Below, piece after piece: positions 40,736 to 53,809 of a DNA stretch of 64,000 nucleotides (within the stretch, counting starts at the first letter, position 1; the number at the start of each line of letters is the position of its first letter). The notes under the pieces are model-generated. The model did not search any database, had not been told where the DNA came from, and was given only the letters and a program-made list of their open reading frames with translations. The translations under genes were made by a program, and so were the position numbers. The stretch is from contig NZ_CP013910.1 of assembly GCF_001507665.1 (NCBI RefSeq), forward strand, positions 3,200,335-3,264,334, written 5' to 3'. This stretch comes from Deinococcus actinosclerus. GTDB lineage: Bacteria; Deinococcota; Deinococci; Deinococcales; Deinococcaceae.

Positions 40736-41755
40736 TCAGTAGTTGAGGGCCTGGACGCAGGCGGCCACGATGCGGTTCGCGCCGGGCAGGTACACCTTGT
40801 CCTGCACGTACGGGTACGGCGTGTCGAAGCCCGCCACCTGACCGACGGGGGCGGTCAGATAATCGAAGGCCTGCTCCTGGATGACGTACGCGACCTCGCC
40901 CATGAAGTTGCTGATGCGCGGCGCCTCGCTGACGAGGACGGCCCGGCCGGTCTTCTGGACGCTGGTCAGGACGCGGTCGCGGTCCCAGGGCACCAGGGAA
41001 CGCAGGTCAATGACCTCGACGCTGACGCCCTCGGCGGCCAGGGCGTCGGCGGCCTTCTCCAGGTCGGGCATCACGCCGCCGTAACCGATGAGGCTCAGGT
41101 CGCTGCCCTCGCGGCGCACGGCGGCCTCGCCCAGTTTCACGACATAGTCGTGGTCGGGCACCTCGCCCTTGGCGGCGCGGTAGAGGCGTTTGGGTTCGAA
41201 GTAGATGACCGGGTCCTCGCCGCGCAGCGCGGCCTTCAGCAGGCCCTTGGCGTCGTAGGGGGTGCTGGGCATGACGACCTTCAGGCCCGGGGTGTGGGTG
41301 TAGTAGCTCTCAGGGCTCTGGCTGTGGTGGTGCCCGCCCTTCACGCCGCCGCCCGAGGGCGTGCGGATGACCATGGGCGCCGTGAACTGCCCCGCCGACC
41401 GGTAGCGGATCTTGGCGGCCTGCGAGATGATCTGGTCGAAGCCGGGGCCCATGTAGTCCGCGAACTGGATTTCCGCGATGGGGCGCAGGCCGCGCACGGC
41501 CATGCCGACGGCGGCGCCAACAATGCTGGCCTCGCTCAGCGGCGTGTCGAAGACGCGGTGCTTGCCGAAGCGTTCCTGCAGGCCGGCGGTGGCCATGAAC
41601 ACGCCGCCGCGCGCGCCGACGTCCTCGCCGAACAGCACGACCCGTTGGTCGCGTTCCATCTCCTCGGCGATGGCCTCGGTGACGGCCTGGATGAGGTTGA
41701 TGGTGCGGCCGGTCGTCATGGGGGCAGCCTCCGGGCGGGTCTGGGTGGCGGTCAT
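40736..41755 (-). CDS. Branched-chain 2-oxoacid dehydrogenase E1 beta subunit
   Basis: 339 residues. With E1alpha it forms the thiamine-diphosphate decarboxylase. Conserved: [34 protein letters not shown] in pieces (N-terminal TPP-binding half), the [23 protein letters not shown] region with catalytic residues, and [20 protein letters not shown] (about 130-150), then C-terminal transketolase domain ([13 protein letters not shown]). Its ATG overlaps the E1alpha stop by 4 nt. Confidence 0.92.
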   Translation of the reverse strand: MTATQTRPEAAPMTTGRTINLIQAVTEAIAEEMERDQRVVLFGEDVGARGGVFMATAGLQERFGKHRVFDTPLSEASIVGAAVGMAVRGLRPIAEIQFADYMGPGFDQIISQAAKIRYRSAGQFTAPMVIRTPSGGGVKGGHHHSQSPESYYTHTPGLKVVMPSTPYDAKGLLKAALRGEDPVIYFEPKRLYRAAKGEVPDHDYVVKLGEAAVRREGSDLSLIGYGGVMPDLEKAADALAAEGVSVEVIDLRSLVPWDRDRVLTSVQKTGRAVLVSEAPRISNFMGEVAYVIQEQAFDYLTAPVGQVAGFDTPYPYVQDKVYLPGANRIVAACVQALNY

Positions 41756-42861
41756 GCGCGGCCTCCGGTCTGCTCGGCGCGCAGGAAGGCTTCCTGCTGG
41801 CGCAGGTGGTCGGGCAGGTCGGCGTACACGTCCTCGAACATGATGCGCCAGTCGGGCTGCCCGGTCGCCTCGGCGGCGAGCACCTGCTCGTCCACCTCGC
41901 GGTGCGTCTGCGCGATCAGCGCGGCGCGTTCCTCGGCGGTCACGGGGTGCCCCAGGTGCGCCAGGAGGTTCTCCAGGCGGGTGATGGGGTCACGGGCCAG
42001 CCACGCGTCGACTTCCTCGCGGGTGCGGTAGTGCTTCTCGGCGTCCGCGTCCGCGTTGCTGTGCGAGCCCACGCGGTAGGTGAGGCACTCGACCAGGGCG
42101 GGGCCCTGACCGCTGCGGACCTGCTCGGCGGCAAATGAGCAGACTTCCATGACGGCGATGATGTCGTTGCCGTCCACGTAGTAGCCGGGCATGCCGTACG
42201 CTTTCGCCTTGATGTGGATGGTCTCGCTGGCGGTCTGCTCGCGGATGCTGGTGCTGATTGCCCACTGGTTGTTCTCGCAGACGAATAGCGCGGGGGCCTG
42301 CGCGGCGCCCGCCATGTTCATCCCGGCGTGCCAGTCGCCTTCACTCGTGGCGCCGTCCCCGAAGGTGCAGACGGTGATCTCGTCCACGCCGAGGTACTTC
42401 TGTGCCATGGCGTTCCCGGCGGCGGGCGGCACCTGCGACGCGATGGAGGAACTGATGGACACGAAGTTCTGGCGCTGCGCGGCGAAGTGGTGCGGCATCT
42501 GGCGGCCCCGGCAGGAGTCGCTGTTCGTGCCCAGGCACTGGCTGATCAGTTCCGCCATGGGCACACCCATCGCGAGGCCCAGGGTGTGGTCGCGGTAGTA
42601 CGGCCAGACCCAGTCGTGCCCGACGCGGATCGAGCGGGCGAGGCCCACCTGGGTGGCCTCCATACCGCTGGACTGCGCGTAGAAGGTGGTGCGGCCCTGC
42701 CGGAGCAGCGTGATGAGCTTGCGGTCGAATTCGCGCGCCTGGAGCATCAGGCGGTGCAGGTCGCGCAGCACCTCGGGCGTGTAGCGCTCCGGGAGGGGCT
42801 GCACCGGCGTCCCGTCTTCCGCGACGAAGCGGATGGGTTCGGGGGTGAAGGGTTGAATCAT
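41752..42861 (-). CDS. Branched-chain 2-oxoacid dehydrogenase E1 alpha subunit
   Basis: 369 residues from the ATG at 42861, where AGGAGG lies upstream; the open frame extends further. TPP-binding motif [18 protein letters not shown] and NN (about 170-205), plus [19 protein letters not shown] near 90 and [20 protein letters not shown] near 265 with the phosphorylation-loop region SHSNAD, typical of 2-oxoisovalerate dehydrogenase. It starts the catabolic operon for valine, leucine and isoleucine 2-oxoacids, which also feeds branched-chain fatty-acid primers. Confidence 0.92.
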   Translation of the reverse strand: MIQPFTPEPIRFVAEDGTPVQPLPERYTPEVLRDLHRLMLQAREFDRKLITLLRQGRTTFYAQSSGMEATQVGLARSIRVGHDWVWPYYRDHTLGLAMGVPMAELISQCLGTNSDSCRGRQMPHHFAAQRQNFVSISSSIASQVPPAAGNAMAQKYLGVDEITVCTFGDGATSEGDWHAGMNMAGAAQAPALFVCENNQWAISTSIREQTASETIHIKAKAYGMPGYYVDGNDIIAVMEVCSFAAEQVRSGQGPALVECLTYRVGSHSNADADAEKHYRTREEVDAWLARDPITRLENLLAHLGHPVTAEERAALIAQTHREVDEQVLAAEATGQPDWRIMFEDVYADLPDHLRQQEAFLRAEQTGGRA

Positions 42862-42931
42862 GGGCTGGGGCCTCCTGACCGGGTGCGCGCCGCCGCCGCT
42901 GGGGCCTGGGCACGTCCGGAAGTTCATCTGT

Positions 42932-42949
42932 CTAGCAAACGCTCGTTAG
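42932..42949. promoter_or_regulatory. TetR-type 18-bp palindrome upstream of the dehydrogenase operon
   Basis: CTAGCAAACGCTCGTTAG reads nearly the same on both strands (ends CTA/TAG, core AACG-CT-CGTT). Such sites bind TetR-family regulators of acyl-CoA or branched-chain catabolism. A TAAAAT -10-like box lies just upstream on the minus strand (42957-42952), so the palindrome covers the expected start of transcription. No TetR gene is in the window. Confidence 0.55.
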
Positions 42950-43031
42950 GCATTTTAGACGCTTTGTCCATGAGGCGCGAATCCTGCCCCGGAAGGCGAA
43001 CCGGTTCCAGCCCTGCGGCCTCCTCACAGAA

Positions 43032-43068
43032 GCTCCCTGGCGTCCAGACCAGCCGGACGCCAGGGAGC
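43032..43068. terminator. Perfect 14-bp hairpin at the end of the aminotransferase gene
   Basis: Arms 43032-43045 and 43055-43068 are exact complements with a 9-nt loop. It lies 19 bp past the stop of the minus-strand gene ending at 43087. No T run. Confidence 0.6.
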
Positions 43069-43086
43069 CAGAACCGCCACTCCGGA

Positions 43087-44688
43087 TCAGTGGGCGAAGA
43101 ACACCAGATCCTCCGGCACGTGCGGCGGCACCGCCCTCCCCTCCCCTGCCGGACTCAGGTCTGCCGCCAGGGCGCGCGCCTCGCGCAGGTAGCTGGCGTA
43201 CGGGACCGCGCCCGCCGCCGTCCGGGGCCGCGCGTCCCCGAACAGCTCCATCGAGGCGGCGTCCGCCGGGTGCGTCCACGCGCCGGACTCCCAGTCGAAG
43301 GCGTACAGCGCCACAAAGCGCTCGCCGAACTCCGCGACGAACTCGATGGCGTCCAGCAGGAACTCCACCTCCTCGTCGGTGGCCCACGGGGCCAAGTTGA
43401 GCCTCGTCCAGCCGGGCTTCACGCCGTCCACGTGATTGAGCGCGCACTGCAGGTACCGCTCGCTGGTCTGGTCATCCACGTTCAGCAGCACGTGCCCGTA
43501 CGGTCCGGCGCAGGCGCAGCCGCCACGCGCCTGGATGCCGAACAGGTCGTTCAGCAGCCGCACGACCAGCCGGGGGTGCAGCTGCCGCCCGCCGGGCGTG
43601 AAGGTCAGGAACGACAGGAAGGCCAGCCGGGGCGCCTCCAGGTTCCCCAGCAGTCTGATCTGGGCATTCGCGCCCAGGCGGGTCAGGGCGCGGGCGAACA
43701 GTTCGTGCTCCCGCGCCGTGATCTGCGCGGCGCCCAGCTCGGCCTTGACGCGGAAGGCCAGCGCCGTGCGGATCTTCCCGAGGATCGCGGGCGTCCCGGC
43801 GTCCTCGCGGGCCTCGATGTCCTCCACGTACACCTGCCGCTCGCGGTTCACGAAGCGCACCGTACCGCCCCCCGGCGTGCTGGGCACCGCCAGCCGGTAC
43901 AGGTCCTCGCGGAAGCACAGCAGGCCCGGCGTGCCGGGGCCACCCACGAACTTGTGCGGGCTGAGGAACACCGCGTCGTACCCGTCGGGACGGCCCGGTT
44001 TCATGTCGATGGTCACGTACGGCCCACTGGCGGCGAAGTCGAAGAACGCGTACGCGCCGTGCGCATGCAGGATGCGCGCCACCGAGCGGGTATCGGTCAG
44101 CAGGCCGGTCACGTTGCTCGCGGCGCTGAACGACCCGATCTTGGGCCGCCCCGCGTAGCGCGGGTCCTTCAGCGCGGCGACCAGGGCGTCCAGATCCAGG
44201 TTCCCGCGTTCGCACAGGGGGATCTCCACGACCTCGGCCAGCGTCTCGCGCCAGCTGATCTCGTTGCTGTGATGCTCGTACGGGCCGACGAACACGACCG
44301 GCCTCTCCCCCACCGGCATCCCGGCCAGGATCGCGGCGCGGTGGTGGGCGCCCACCGTCAGGCCCAGGATGTCCTGCATGCGCCGCACCGCCGCCGTGCT
44401 ACCCGACCCGCAGAACACCAGCTTGCAGGTGGCGTCGCCGCCCAGCTGCTCCTTGACATACTCGGCCGCCTGATGGGTCAGGTGCGTCGAGTGCGCGCCG
44501 GTCGCGCTGTCCTCGGTGTGGGTGTTCGCGTACAGCGGCAACGCCAGGGTCGCCACGCGCTCCTCGACGCTGCGCAGCGCGCGGCCCGACGCGACGTAAT
44601 CGGCGTACGTGACGCGCCGCTCCCCGAAGGGCGTGCGGATCACGGTGTCGGTCCCGATCAGGTCGGCGCGCAGCTGCTCGAAGTTCAT
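43087..44688 (-). CDS. Aminotransferase class V-fold (cysteine desulfurase-like) PLP enzyme
   Basis: 533 residues, longer than standard desulfurases (about 400). PLP-binding: lysine in VFLSPHKFVGGPGTPG (about 224), the aspartate in AYAFFDFAASGPY (about 205), and VFCGSGSTAAVRRM (about 93-105, phosphate). A cysteine-rich loop GGCACAGPYGH (about 395) lies where desulfurases have the catalytic Cys. The C-terminal 110 residues are extra. Related enzymes include SufS-like and isopenicillin-N-epimerase-like proteins; the substrate is unknown. TACCAT lies 6 nt before the ATG. Confidence 0.82.
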   Translation of the reverse strand: MNFEQLRADLIGTDTVIRTPFGERRVTYADYVASGRALRSVEERVATLALPLYANTHTEDSATGAHSTHLTHQAAEYVKEQLGGDATCKLVFCGSGSTAAVRRMQDILGLTVGAHHRAAILAGMPVGERPVVFVGPYEHHSNEISWRETLAEVVEIPLCERGNLDLDALVAALKDPRYAGRPKIGSFSAASNVTGLLTDTRSVARILHAHGAYAFFDFAASGPYVTIDMKPGRPDGYDAVFLSPHKFVGGPGTPGLLCFREDLYRLAVPSTPGGGTVRFVNRERQVYVEDIEAREDAGTPAILGKIRTALAFRVKAELGAAQITAREHELFARALTRLGANAQIRLLGNLEAPRLAFLSFLTFTPGGRQLHPRLVVRLLNDLFGIQARGGCACAGPYGHVLLNVDDQTSERYLQCALNHVDGVKPGWTRLNLAPWATDEEVEFLLDAIEFVAEFGERFVALYAFDWESGAWTHPADAASMELFGDARPRTAAGAVPYASYLREARALAADLSPAGEGRAVPPHVPEDLVFFAH

Positions 44689-44834
44689 TCCCCCATGGTA
44701 GGCGGGCGGTCAGCGCGGCTCAACGGCCCTGATCGGCTGGGCCGGTCACCCCCATCAGGCAGCCCCCCTGAAGGCGTGCCGGCCTGCATGGGATCACCGT
44801 TGCCCACGCGCGGGGCGGGTACACTGGTGGGCTG

Positions 44835-46645
<1,811 letters not shown>

Positions 46646-46660
46646 CGGTGAAACAACACG

Positions 46661-46692
46661 GGTCGGAGAGCACATCCCTCTCCGACCTTTTC
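46661..46692 (+). terminator. Intrinsic terminator between the two parS-like repeats
   Basis: Perfect 10-bp stem GGTCGGAGAG/CTCTCCGACC (46661-46670, 46678-46687), 7-nt loop, then TTTTCTG. It ends the mnmG transcript. Confidence 0.85.
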
Positions 46693-46711
46693 TGCGCTTG
46701 ACCCCGCCTGC

Positions 46712-46741
46712 GTTTCACGGGAAACTTGACGGTGAAACAAC
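46712..46741. repeat. parS-like 30-bp repeat, copy 2
   Basis: GTTTCACGGGAAAC (46712-46725) differs from the parS core GTTTCACGTGAAAC at one position. An inverted GTGAAAC (46732-46738) gives a second possible pairing. It lies directly before the GGAGG of the LAGLIDADG gene, 1.1 kb upstream of parA. Confidence 0.7.
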
Positions 46742-46750
46742 GGAGGTTCG

Positions 46751-47095
46751 ATGACGGGAACAGTCAATACCCTGGACGCCACCTTTGAGCAGGGCCTGCT
46801 ACTGGGCATCCTGATCGGCGAGGGCCACTTCGGCGGGGACGGCAAGCAGCCGCAGATCACGCTGCGCATGCACACCCGCCACCAGAAACTCTTCGAGACG
46901 CTGCTGCGCCTGTGCCCCGGCTCGAAACTGTACGGACCGTACAACCACGGCGGCAGGCGCTATTTTCAGTGGATGGCGCGCGGCGAGGTGCTGCGCGAGA
47001 CGCTGCTGCCCCTGCTGGATCGGCTGCCGCTGGAGGACATCGATGAACACGTCTACGAGAGGTATCAGGATATGAAAGTCAGGTACGGCCTGTGA
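46751..47095 (+). CDS. LAGLIDADG-type single-domain protein
   Basis: 114 residues with one LAGLIDADG-like motif [14 protein letters not shown] (about 15-28; Glu replaces the metal Asp, as in many homing enzymes) and the following strands [19 protein letters not shown] and [24 protein letters not shown] single-motif protein would work as a dimer. There is no sign of an intron or intein host here; it is a free gene between mnmG and rsmG with GGAGG and ATG, and its end overlaps rsmG by 4 nt. It may be a domesticated DNA-binding protein. Confidence 0.75.
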   Translation: MTGTVNTLDATFEQGLLLGILIGEGHFGGDGKQPQITLRMHTRHQKLFETLLRLCPGSKLYGPYNHGGRRYFQWMARGEVLRETLLPLLDRLPLEDIDEHVYERYQDMKVRYGL

Positions 47096-47829
47096 CCCCC
47101 GAAGGGCAGGCGCTGCTCCGTCAGGGGGCAACGGAACTCGGGCTGGATGTCGAGGACCAGCTGCCCCAGTTCGAGCAGTTGCTGGACCTGCTGGTCGAGG
47201 CCAACAGCCGCGTGAACCTCACGGCGCTGAAGACGGAATCGGACATCGTCCTGAAGCACTTCGTGGATTCCCTGAGCTGCCTGCGCGGCGGGCACCTGGA
47301 CGGCGCGGGCCTGCGGGTGCTGGACATCGGCACCGGGGCGGGCTTCCCGACGCTGCCGCTGGCGATCGTGCGGCCGGAGGTGGCCTTCACGCCGCTCGAC
47401 TCGATCCGCAAGAAGATCGATTTCGTGCGCACGGCGGCCGAGGCGCTGAACCTGACAGGCGTCACCCCGCTGGTGGGCCGCGCCGAGACGCTGGGGCGCG
47501 ACCCCGAACACCGCGACACGTACGACCGGGTGGTGTGCCGCGCCGTGGCGGCCCTGCCGATCCTGGCGGAACTGGGCCTGCCGCTGCTGAAACCCGGCGG
47601 GCTGCTCGTGGCGCAGAAGGGCCCGATCAGCGAGGAGGAACTGCACGCTGGTCGCCGCGCGGCAGGCGAGGTCGGGGGCCGCGTGACCGAGGTGGACGCC
47701 TTTACGCTGCCCGTGCTGGGCGACGCCCGCACCCTGGTCGTGATCGAGAAGGTGGGCCCCACCCCGAAGAAGTACCCCCGGCGCGAGGGTGTGCCCAACC
47801 AGCAGCCGCTATTCTGGACGGCACGGTGA
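47092..47829 (+). CDS. rsmG: 16S rRNA (guanine-527-N7)-methyltransferase
   Basis: SAM-dependent methyltransferase of the small-subunit rRNA (GidB). 245 residues, GTG start overlapping the previous stop. Motifs: [13 protein letters not shown] [25 protein letters not shown] in pieces (about 35-58), SAM loop [17 protein letters not shown] (about 77-93), [10 protein letters not shown] (about 101) and [24 protein letters not shown] in pieces. The C-terminus ends [15 protein letters not shown], the usual RsmG tail. Confidence 0.95.
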   Translation: MTPEGQALLRQGATELGLDVEDQLPQFEQLLDLLVEANSRVNLTALKTESDIVLKHFVDSLSCLRGGHLDGAGLRVLDIGTGAGFPTLPLAIVRPEVAFTPLDSIRKKIDFVRTAAEALNLTGVTPLVGRAETLGRDPEHRDTYDRVVCRAVAALPILAELGLPLLKPGGLLVAQKGPISEEELHAGRRAAGEVGGRVTEVDAFTLPVLGDARTLVVIEKVGPTPKKYPRREGVPNQQPLFWTAR

Positions 47830-47863
47830 ACGGCTTGCGACACAACGACATGCGGAGGACGCC

Positions 47864-49436
<1,573 letters not shown>

Positions 49437-49459
49437 CGGCACAGGTCAGGACAACGGAC

Positions 49460-49492
49460 GAGAGGCGGCCCCAGTCACCAGGGCCGCCTCTC
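49460..49492. terminator. Bidirectional 12-bp hairpin between parB and the VanW gene
   Basis: Arms 49460-49471 and 49481-49492 are perfect complements, 9-nt loop, lying between two convergent stops (49436 and 49503). No clear T run. Confidence 0.65.
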
Positions 49493-49502
49493 GGTCACGC
49501 GG

Positions 49503-50888
49503 TCAGCGGGTGCCGACGAGGTAGATGTTCGGCCAGGGCCGGTAGGTGCTCTTGAGGGTGTCCTGCTTGAAGGCCTTGCCGTCCCGCATGAACCGGCGGG
49601 TGACCTCGATCACGGCGCCGGGTGCGGCCCAGTCCACCTGCTTGCGCTGCCCCCGGGCCAGCGTCGCGTCCGGGATCAGCCGGTCGGCGGGGGAGGGGGT
49701 GGTGCTCAGGGTGCGGGGCGCGCCGATCTCCACGGTGAAATCGCGGGCCTTGCCGAACACGTTCACGGTCAGGGTGGAGGACTCGTCGTCCCAGTCGCTC
49801 TGGAACCACAGGGAACCGCCGGTGTCGTTGGCGAACTTCAGGTCCAGGCTGGGCTGGTAGATGGTCGCGTCGAGGCCCTGCGGGTCGTAGTAGTGCACCT
49901 GATAGGAGTGGTTCTGGCGTTGCAGGATCGGCAGGCCCGCCGCGTACAGCGCGCGGAACACGGTCGTGCTGACCTGACAGATGCCGCCGCCCACGCCGTT
50001 CGCGGTGCGTTCCCCCGCGATGACCAGCCCGGTCACGAAGCCCGTGCCGGTGGTGATCGGGCCGACCATCTGGTTGAACGACACGCTCTTCCCGTCCAGC
50101 AGGCGATCCTGGAAGCGGCTGGTGCCCACGTGGATGTTCGTGATGCGGGCGGCGCTGCTGCCGTAGTAGTTCGTCTGCCCGGTGCCCAGGTGCGCGGTGA
50201 TGCCGCGAGACGCGAAGTAATCCAGCGTGCGTTTCGGCGCCACCTGACCTGTGACGGGGACGGTCACCTTGATGCCTGTGGGGTCCTTGATGGCCGCCAG
50301 CAGGTTCGCGCGGGCCTTCGCAGCGTCAACCTTCAACCCGTTGCGCTGCACGACCGCCCAGCCGTCCCAGAGCTCCTCGAAGCGGGCGTCCTGCGCGGTG
50401 GGGGGCAGGGCCTTCAAGAAGGCAGTCAGTTCCTGATCCAGACTCTCGGTGATCACGCCGCGCGCCCGGATGACCTCCACACGCTTGCCAGGAATGGTCA
50501 GGGTGCGGCTGAACGGCACGGTCGTCTTCTTGCCGTTCACGAGCGCAGGCCACTGGGCCTCCACCGTGATCAGCAGCGGGGCCGTGATCCTCGCCGGGAC
50601 CGGGGTGACCTGCGGCGTGGGGGTCGGCGGCGCGGGCTGAGGCGCCGGGGTGGGTGTGGGTTCCGGGGTCGGCTGAGGGACTGGACTCGGCTGGGGCTCC
50701 GGCGCAGGCGTCGGTGCGGGACTCGGTTCCGGCTGGGGGGCGGGCGGCGTGGGCGGCAGTGCCGGGATGGTCTGCGCCGGCGGGGGAGGGGAGGGCTCCG
50801 TGCCCGTCTGGGCCAGGGCAGCGGTCACGAGGGAGCCACTGAGCAGCAGGGCGCCCAGGGTCAGGGCGCGCCGGGAGGCGGGGGTCAT
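49503..50888 (-). CDS. VanW family secreted protein with proline-rich spacer
   Basis: 461 residues from the ATG at 50888; ten more codons upstream are possible. Signal peptide [18 protein letters not shown], then a Pro/Thr/Glu/Gln spacer (about 30-100) that could cross the cell wall. A YoaR-like domain (about 105-250) precedes the VanW domain, seen in [15 protein letters not shown] and [32 protein letters not shown] in pieces (about 290-330) and [14 protein letters not shown]. VanW proteins occur in wall-associated and resistance loci; the biochemical role is not known. Confidence 0.85.
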   Translation of the reverse strand: MTPASRRALTLGALLLSGSLVTAALAQTGTEPSPPPPAQTIPALPPTPPAPQPEPSPAPTPAPEPQPSPVPQPTPEPTPTPAPQPAPPTPTPQVTPVPARITAPLLITVEAQWPALVNGKKTTVPFSRTLTIPGKRVEVIRARGVITESLDQELTAFLKALPPTAQDARFEELWDGWAVVQRNGLKVDAAKARANLLAAIKDPTGIKVTVPVTGQVAPKRTLDYFASRGITAHLGTGQTNYYGSSAARITNIHVGTSRFQDRLLDGKSVSFNQMVGPITTGTGFVTGLVIAGERTANGVGGGICQVSTTVFRALYAAGLPILQRQNHSYQVHYYDPQGLDATIYQPSLDLKFANDTGGSLWFQSDWDDESSTLTVNVFGKARDFTVEIGAPRTLSTTPSPADRLIPDATLARGQRKQVDWAAPGAVIEVTRRFMRDGKAFKQDTLKSTYRPWPNIYLVGTR

Positions 50889-50943
50889 GTGGCGAGTATT
50901 CCACGCGCCCAGGCCCACTCCATGAAAAGACCATCCATGAAAC

Positions 50944-50974
50944 GGGCCGCCCGGCAGCGTTCACCGGACGGCCC
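50944..50974 (-). terminator. Hairpin downstream of the YpdA-type gene
   Basis: An 11-bp stem with one mismatch (50944-50954 with 50964-50974) lies 14 bp past the stop of the minus-strand gene ending at 50988. Confidence 0.55.
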
Positions 50975-50987
50975 GCACGCGGCCGGC

Positions 50988-51986
50988 TTACGCGGGCTGC
51001 ACGCCTCGCTCGGCCAGCTGCCGCGCGATCTCGGCGACGGCATGATCGGCGTGGAAGCGGCCGTTCTCGATGAACACCTGATTCGTGCGTCCGGCGAAGC
51101 CCGCGCTGCCTACCACGAACAGGCCCGGCACGCTGCTCTGGTAGTGCTCGTCCAGCACGAGGCACTCGTCCGGCTGCGTGGCAAGACTCAGACCGTCCAG
51201 GAACGAGAGGTCGGGGCGGTAGCCGGTCAGGGCGAACGTGAAGTCGGTCGGCAGCTCCCAGGTGGTACCGTCCTCGCGCTGCACGACCACGTGCTCGGGG
51301 TGGATCTCGACCACGCGGGAGCTGAAGTGCGCGGCGATGCTGCCTTCCTTGATGCGGTTTTCCAGGTCGGGGCGCACCCAGTACTTGATGGTGCTCTTCA
51401 GTTCGGGCGCGCGGACGACCATGGTCACGTTCACGCCGCTGCGCCACAGGTCCAGCGCGGCGTCGGCGGCGCTGTTCCCCGCGCCGATCACGGTGACGTT
51501 CAGGCCCATGAACGGGTGCGCCTCGGTGTAGTAGTGGCTGACGTTCTCGCCGTCCTCACCGGCGATGCCCAGCGCCAGGGGGTTGTCGTAGTACCCGGTG
51601 GCGACCACCACGCGCCGCGCCTCCACCACGCCGGGCGTGCCGTCGCGCTTCTCTACTTCCAGCGTGAAGCCCGCCGGGGCGGCGTGCACGCGCGTCACCT
51701 CGGTGTACTGCTCGACGTTCAGGCTCTCGCGCTGCGCGACCAGCCGGTAGTACATCAGCGCGTCGCGCCGGTCGGGCTTGTCGTGCCCGGTCACCATGGG
51801 GTGATTCCCGATCTCCAGTTCCGGCGCGGTCGTGAAGAACGACATGTACGTGGGGTACTCGAAGATCGCGTTCACCACGCAGCCCTTCTCCAGCACCACG
51901 TAACTCAGGCCCGCACGCTTGCAGGCGATGGCGGCGGCGAGGCCCACCGGGCCCGCTCCGACGATGGCGACATCCACCAGACTCAT
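50988..51986 (-). CDS. YpdA family putative bacillithiol disulfide reductase
   Basis: 332 residues from the ATG at 51986 (CAGAAT 7 nt upstream). FAD motif [18 protein letters not shown] (about 6-23) and NADPH motif [17 protein letters not shown] (about 165-181), with [16 protein letters not shown] and the C-terminal [21 protein letters not shown]. Unlike thioredoxin reductase it has no CxxC pair, which fits the YpdA/Bdr family. It is thought to reduce bacillithiol disulfide, in keeping with bacillithiol use in Deinococcus. Confidence 0.88.
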   Translation of the reverse strand: MSLVDVAIVGAGPVGLAAAIACKRAGLSYVVLEKGCVVNAIFEYPTYMSFFTTAPELEIGNHPMVTGHDKPDRRDALMYYRLVAQRESLNVEQYTEVTRVHAAPAGFTLEVEKRDGTPGVVEARRVVVATGYYDNPLALGIAGEDGENVSHYYTEAHPFMGLNVTVIGAGNSAADAALDLWRSGVNVTMVVRAPELKSTIKYWVRPDLENRIKEGSIAAHFSSRVVEIHPEHVVVQREDGTTWELPTDFTFALTGYRPDLSFLDGLSLATQPDECLVLDEHYQSSVPGLFVVGSAGFAGRTNQVFIENGRFHADHAVAEIARQLAERGVQPA

Positions 51987-52045
51987 GAGCGGCATTCTGC
52001 CAGCCGCGCCCCGCCCGAGTCTGCGGGCGAGGCACGGTGCCGGGA

Positions 52046-52546
52046 TCAGGCGCGGCGGATCAGCGTTCGGAAGGTCAGGTCAAAGGGGTTGGCGTCGTCC
52101 GCCGCGCGCGTCCGCTCCTGCGTGACGACCCACCCGTCCCCCAGGTCCGGCATGACCGTATCCCCCTCCAGCCGCGCGTGAATCAACGTGAGTTCCACCC
52201 GGGTCAGCTGCGGCAGGTACAGGGCGTACACCTCGGCCCCGCCGATGATCGCCACCTCCGGCGCGTCCCCGGCCAGGGCCAGAGCCTCCTGCGGCGAGTG
52301 GGCCACCTGCGCGCCGGGCGCGCTGAACGCCCGGTTGCGGGTCAGGACGATATTCGCGCGGCCCGGCAGTGGCCGCCCGCCCAGCGAATCCCACACCTTG
52401 CGGCCCATGACGTTCGGCTTCCCGCGACTGTGCGAGCGGAAGTGCGCCAGATCCGCCGGGAGGTGCCACGGCATCCCCCCGTCCCGCCCGATCACGCCGC
52501 TCTCGGTCACCGCGACGATGCCGACCAGTTCAGGGGGCCGGGACAT
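52046..52546 (-). CDS. folA: Dihydrofolate reductase
   Basis: 166 residues from the ATG at 52546. NADPH-dependent reduction of dihydrofolate. Motifs: [30 protein letters not shown] in pieces (about 7-36, acidic Asp about 32), [26 protein letters not shown] in pieces (about 44-70) and [15 protein letters not shown] (about 97-111). Third gene of thyA - deaminase - folA; its ATG lies 17 nt inside the upstream gene. It regenerates the folate oxidised by ThyA. Confidence 0.95.
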   Translation of the reverse strand: MSRPPELVGIVAVTESGVIGRDGGMPWHLPADLAHFRSHSRGKPNVMGRKVWDSLGGRPLPGRANIVLTRNRAFSAPGAQVAHSPQEALALAGDAPEVAIIGGAEVYALYLPQLTRVELTLIHARLEGDTVMPDLGDGWVVTQERTRAADDANPFDLTFRTLIRRA

Positions 52547-52964
52547 GCCGCACCTCAATCCCCGCGTCCCGCAGGATCTGCTCCCCACTCGGCAGGCCCG
52601 ACTCCACGCGGTTCGTCTCGCGGTACGCCGTCTCGAAGATCACGCGCCCCACCCGCCGCGAATTCACGATCAGGCGCGCGCACGCCGCGCACGGCTCGTG
52701 CGTCACGTACAGCGTGTGCCCCTCGCCGTTCCAGTTCGCGGCCAGCAGGGCGTTCACCTCCGCGTGAATGAACCCGCTGTGCCCCTGCGACAGGCTCTCG
52801 CGTTCGTTCGGTTCGCCCGCCGCGCGCCCGTTGTACCCCACGCCCACCACCCGGTGATGCCGGTCCAGGATGCACGCCCCCACCCGCACCTTGCTGTCCG
52901 CGCTGCGCGTCGCCCACAGCCGCGCCGTCGCCAGCCCCAGCTCATCGAACGACGGGCGGGTCAC
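52530..52964 (-). CDS. Deoxycytidylate (dCMP) deaminase family protein
   Basis: 144 residues from a GTG overlapping the thyA stop by 4 nt; the open frame upstream is a shadow of thyA. Zinc and catalytic motifs: [11 protein letters not shown] (His-Ala-Glu, about 66-76) and [13 protein letters not shown] (Cys pair, about 92-104). It would make dUMP for ThyA, consistent with the operon. ComEB-type proteins are the same family. Confidence 0.9.
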   Translation of the reverse strand: MTRPSFDELGLATARLWATRSADSKVRVGACILDRHHRVVGVGYNGRAAGEPNERESLSQGHSGFIHAEVNALLAANWNGEGHTLYVTHEPCAACARLIVNSRRVGRVIFETAYRETNRVESGLPSGEQILRDAGIEVRHVPAP

Positions 52965-53755
52965 ACGGCCACCGGGGCCTTGATGCCGGGGTGCGGGTCG
53001 TAGCCTTCCAGGCGGAAGTCCTCGTACCTGAACTCGAAGATGTCCTTCACCGCAGGGTTGAGGTGCATGACCGGCAGTGAACGCGGCTCCCGTGCCAGTT
53101 GCCGCCTCACCTGCTCCATGTGGTTGCTGTACAGGTGCACGTCCCCGCCCGTCCAGATGAACTCGCCGGGTTCCAGGCCGCAGACCTGCGCGACCATCAG
53201 GGTCAGCAGCGCGTAGGACGCGATGTTGAACGGCACGCCCAGGAACAGGTCGGCTGAGCGCTGGTACAGCTGGCAGCTCAGCCGTCCGTCGGCGACGTAG
53301 AACTGGAACATCGCGTGGCAGGGCGGCAGGGCCATGTCGTCGATCTGCGCGACGTTCCAGGCGTTCACGATCAGGCGGCGGCTGTCCGGCGTGCGTTTGA
53401 TCTGCTCGATGACCTGCGCGATCTGGTCGATGCTCCCGCCGTCCGGGGTGGGCCAGCTGCGCCACTGGGCGCTGTACACGGGGCCCAGGTCGCCGTGCTC
53501 GTCGGCCCATTCGTCCCAGATGCTCACGCCGCGCTCCTGGAGCCACCTGACGTTGGTGTCGCCGCGCAGGAACCACAGGAGCTCGTAGATCACGCTTTTC
53601 AGGTGCACTTTCTTGGTGGTGACCAGGGGAAAGCCGTCCCGGAGGTCGAAGCGCAGCTGCGCGCCGAACACCGAGCGGGTGCCGGTGCCCGTCCGGTCGG
53701 TCTTGTCGGTGCCGTTCTCCAGCACGTGGCGCATCAGGTCGAGGTACTGCCGCAT
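52961..53755 (-). CDS. thyA: Thymidylate synthase
   Basis: 264 residues, the normal length. Makes dTMP from dUMP with methylene-tetrahydrofolate. Recognised by [45 protein letters not shown], the catalytic [12 protein letters not shown] (Cys about 146), [20 protein letters not shown] in pieces and the C-terminal PGIKAPVAV. First gene of a three-gene dTMP/folate operon; TAGACT lies 6 nt before the ATG. Confidence 0.97.
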   Translation of the reverse strand: MRQYLDLMRHVLENGTDKTDRTGTGTRSVFGAQLRFDLRDGFPLVTTKKVHLKSVIYELLWFLRGDTNVRWLQERGVSIWDEWADEHGDLGPVYSAQWRSWPTPDGGSIDQIAQVIEQIKRTPDSRRLIVNAWNVAQIDDMALPPCHAMFQFYVADGRLSCQLYQRSADLFLGVPFNIASYALLTLMVAQVCGLEPGEFIWTGGDVHLYSNHMEQVRRQLAREPRSLPVMHLNPAVKDIFEFRYEDFRLEGYDPHPGIKAPVAV

Positions 53756-53809
53756 GGGGACAGTCTAGAGCGGCCCGCTGGGGGCCACCTGTTGCTGGCT
53801 GGCGTGGGG

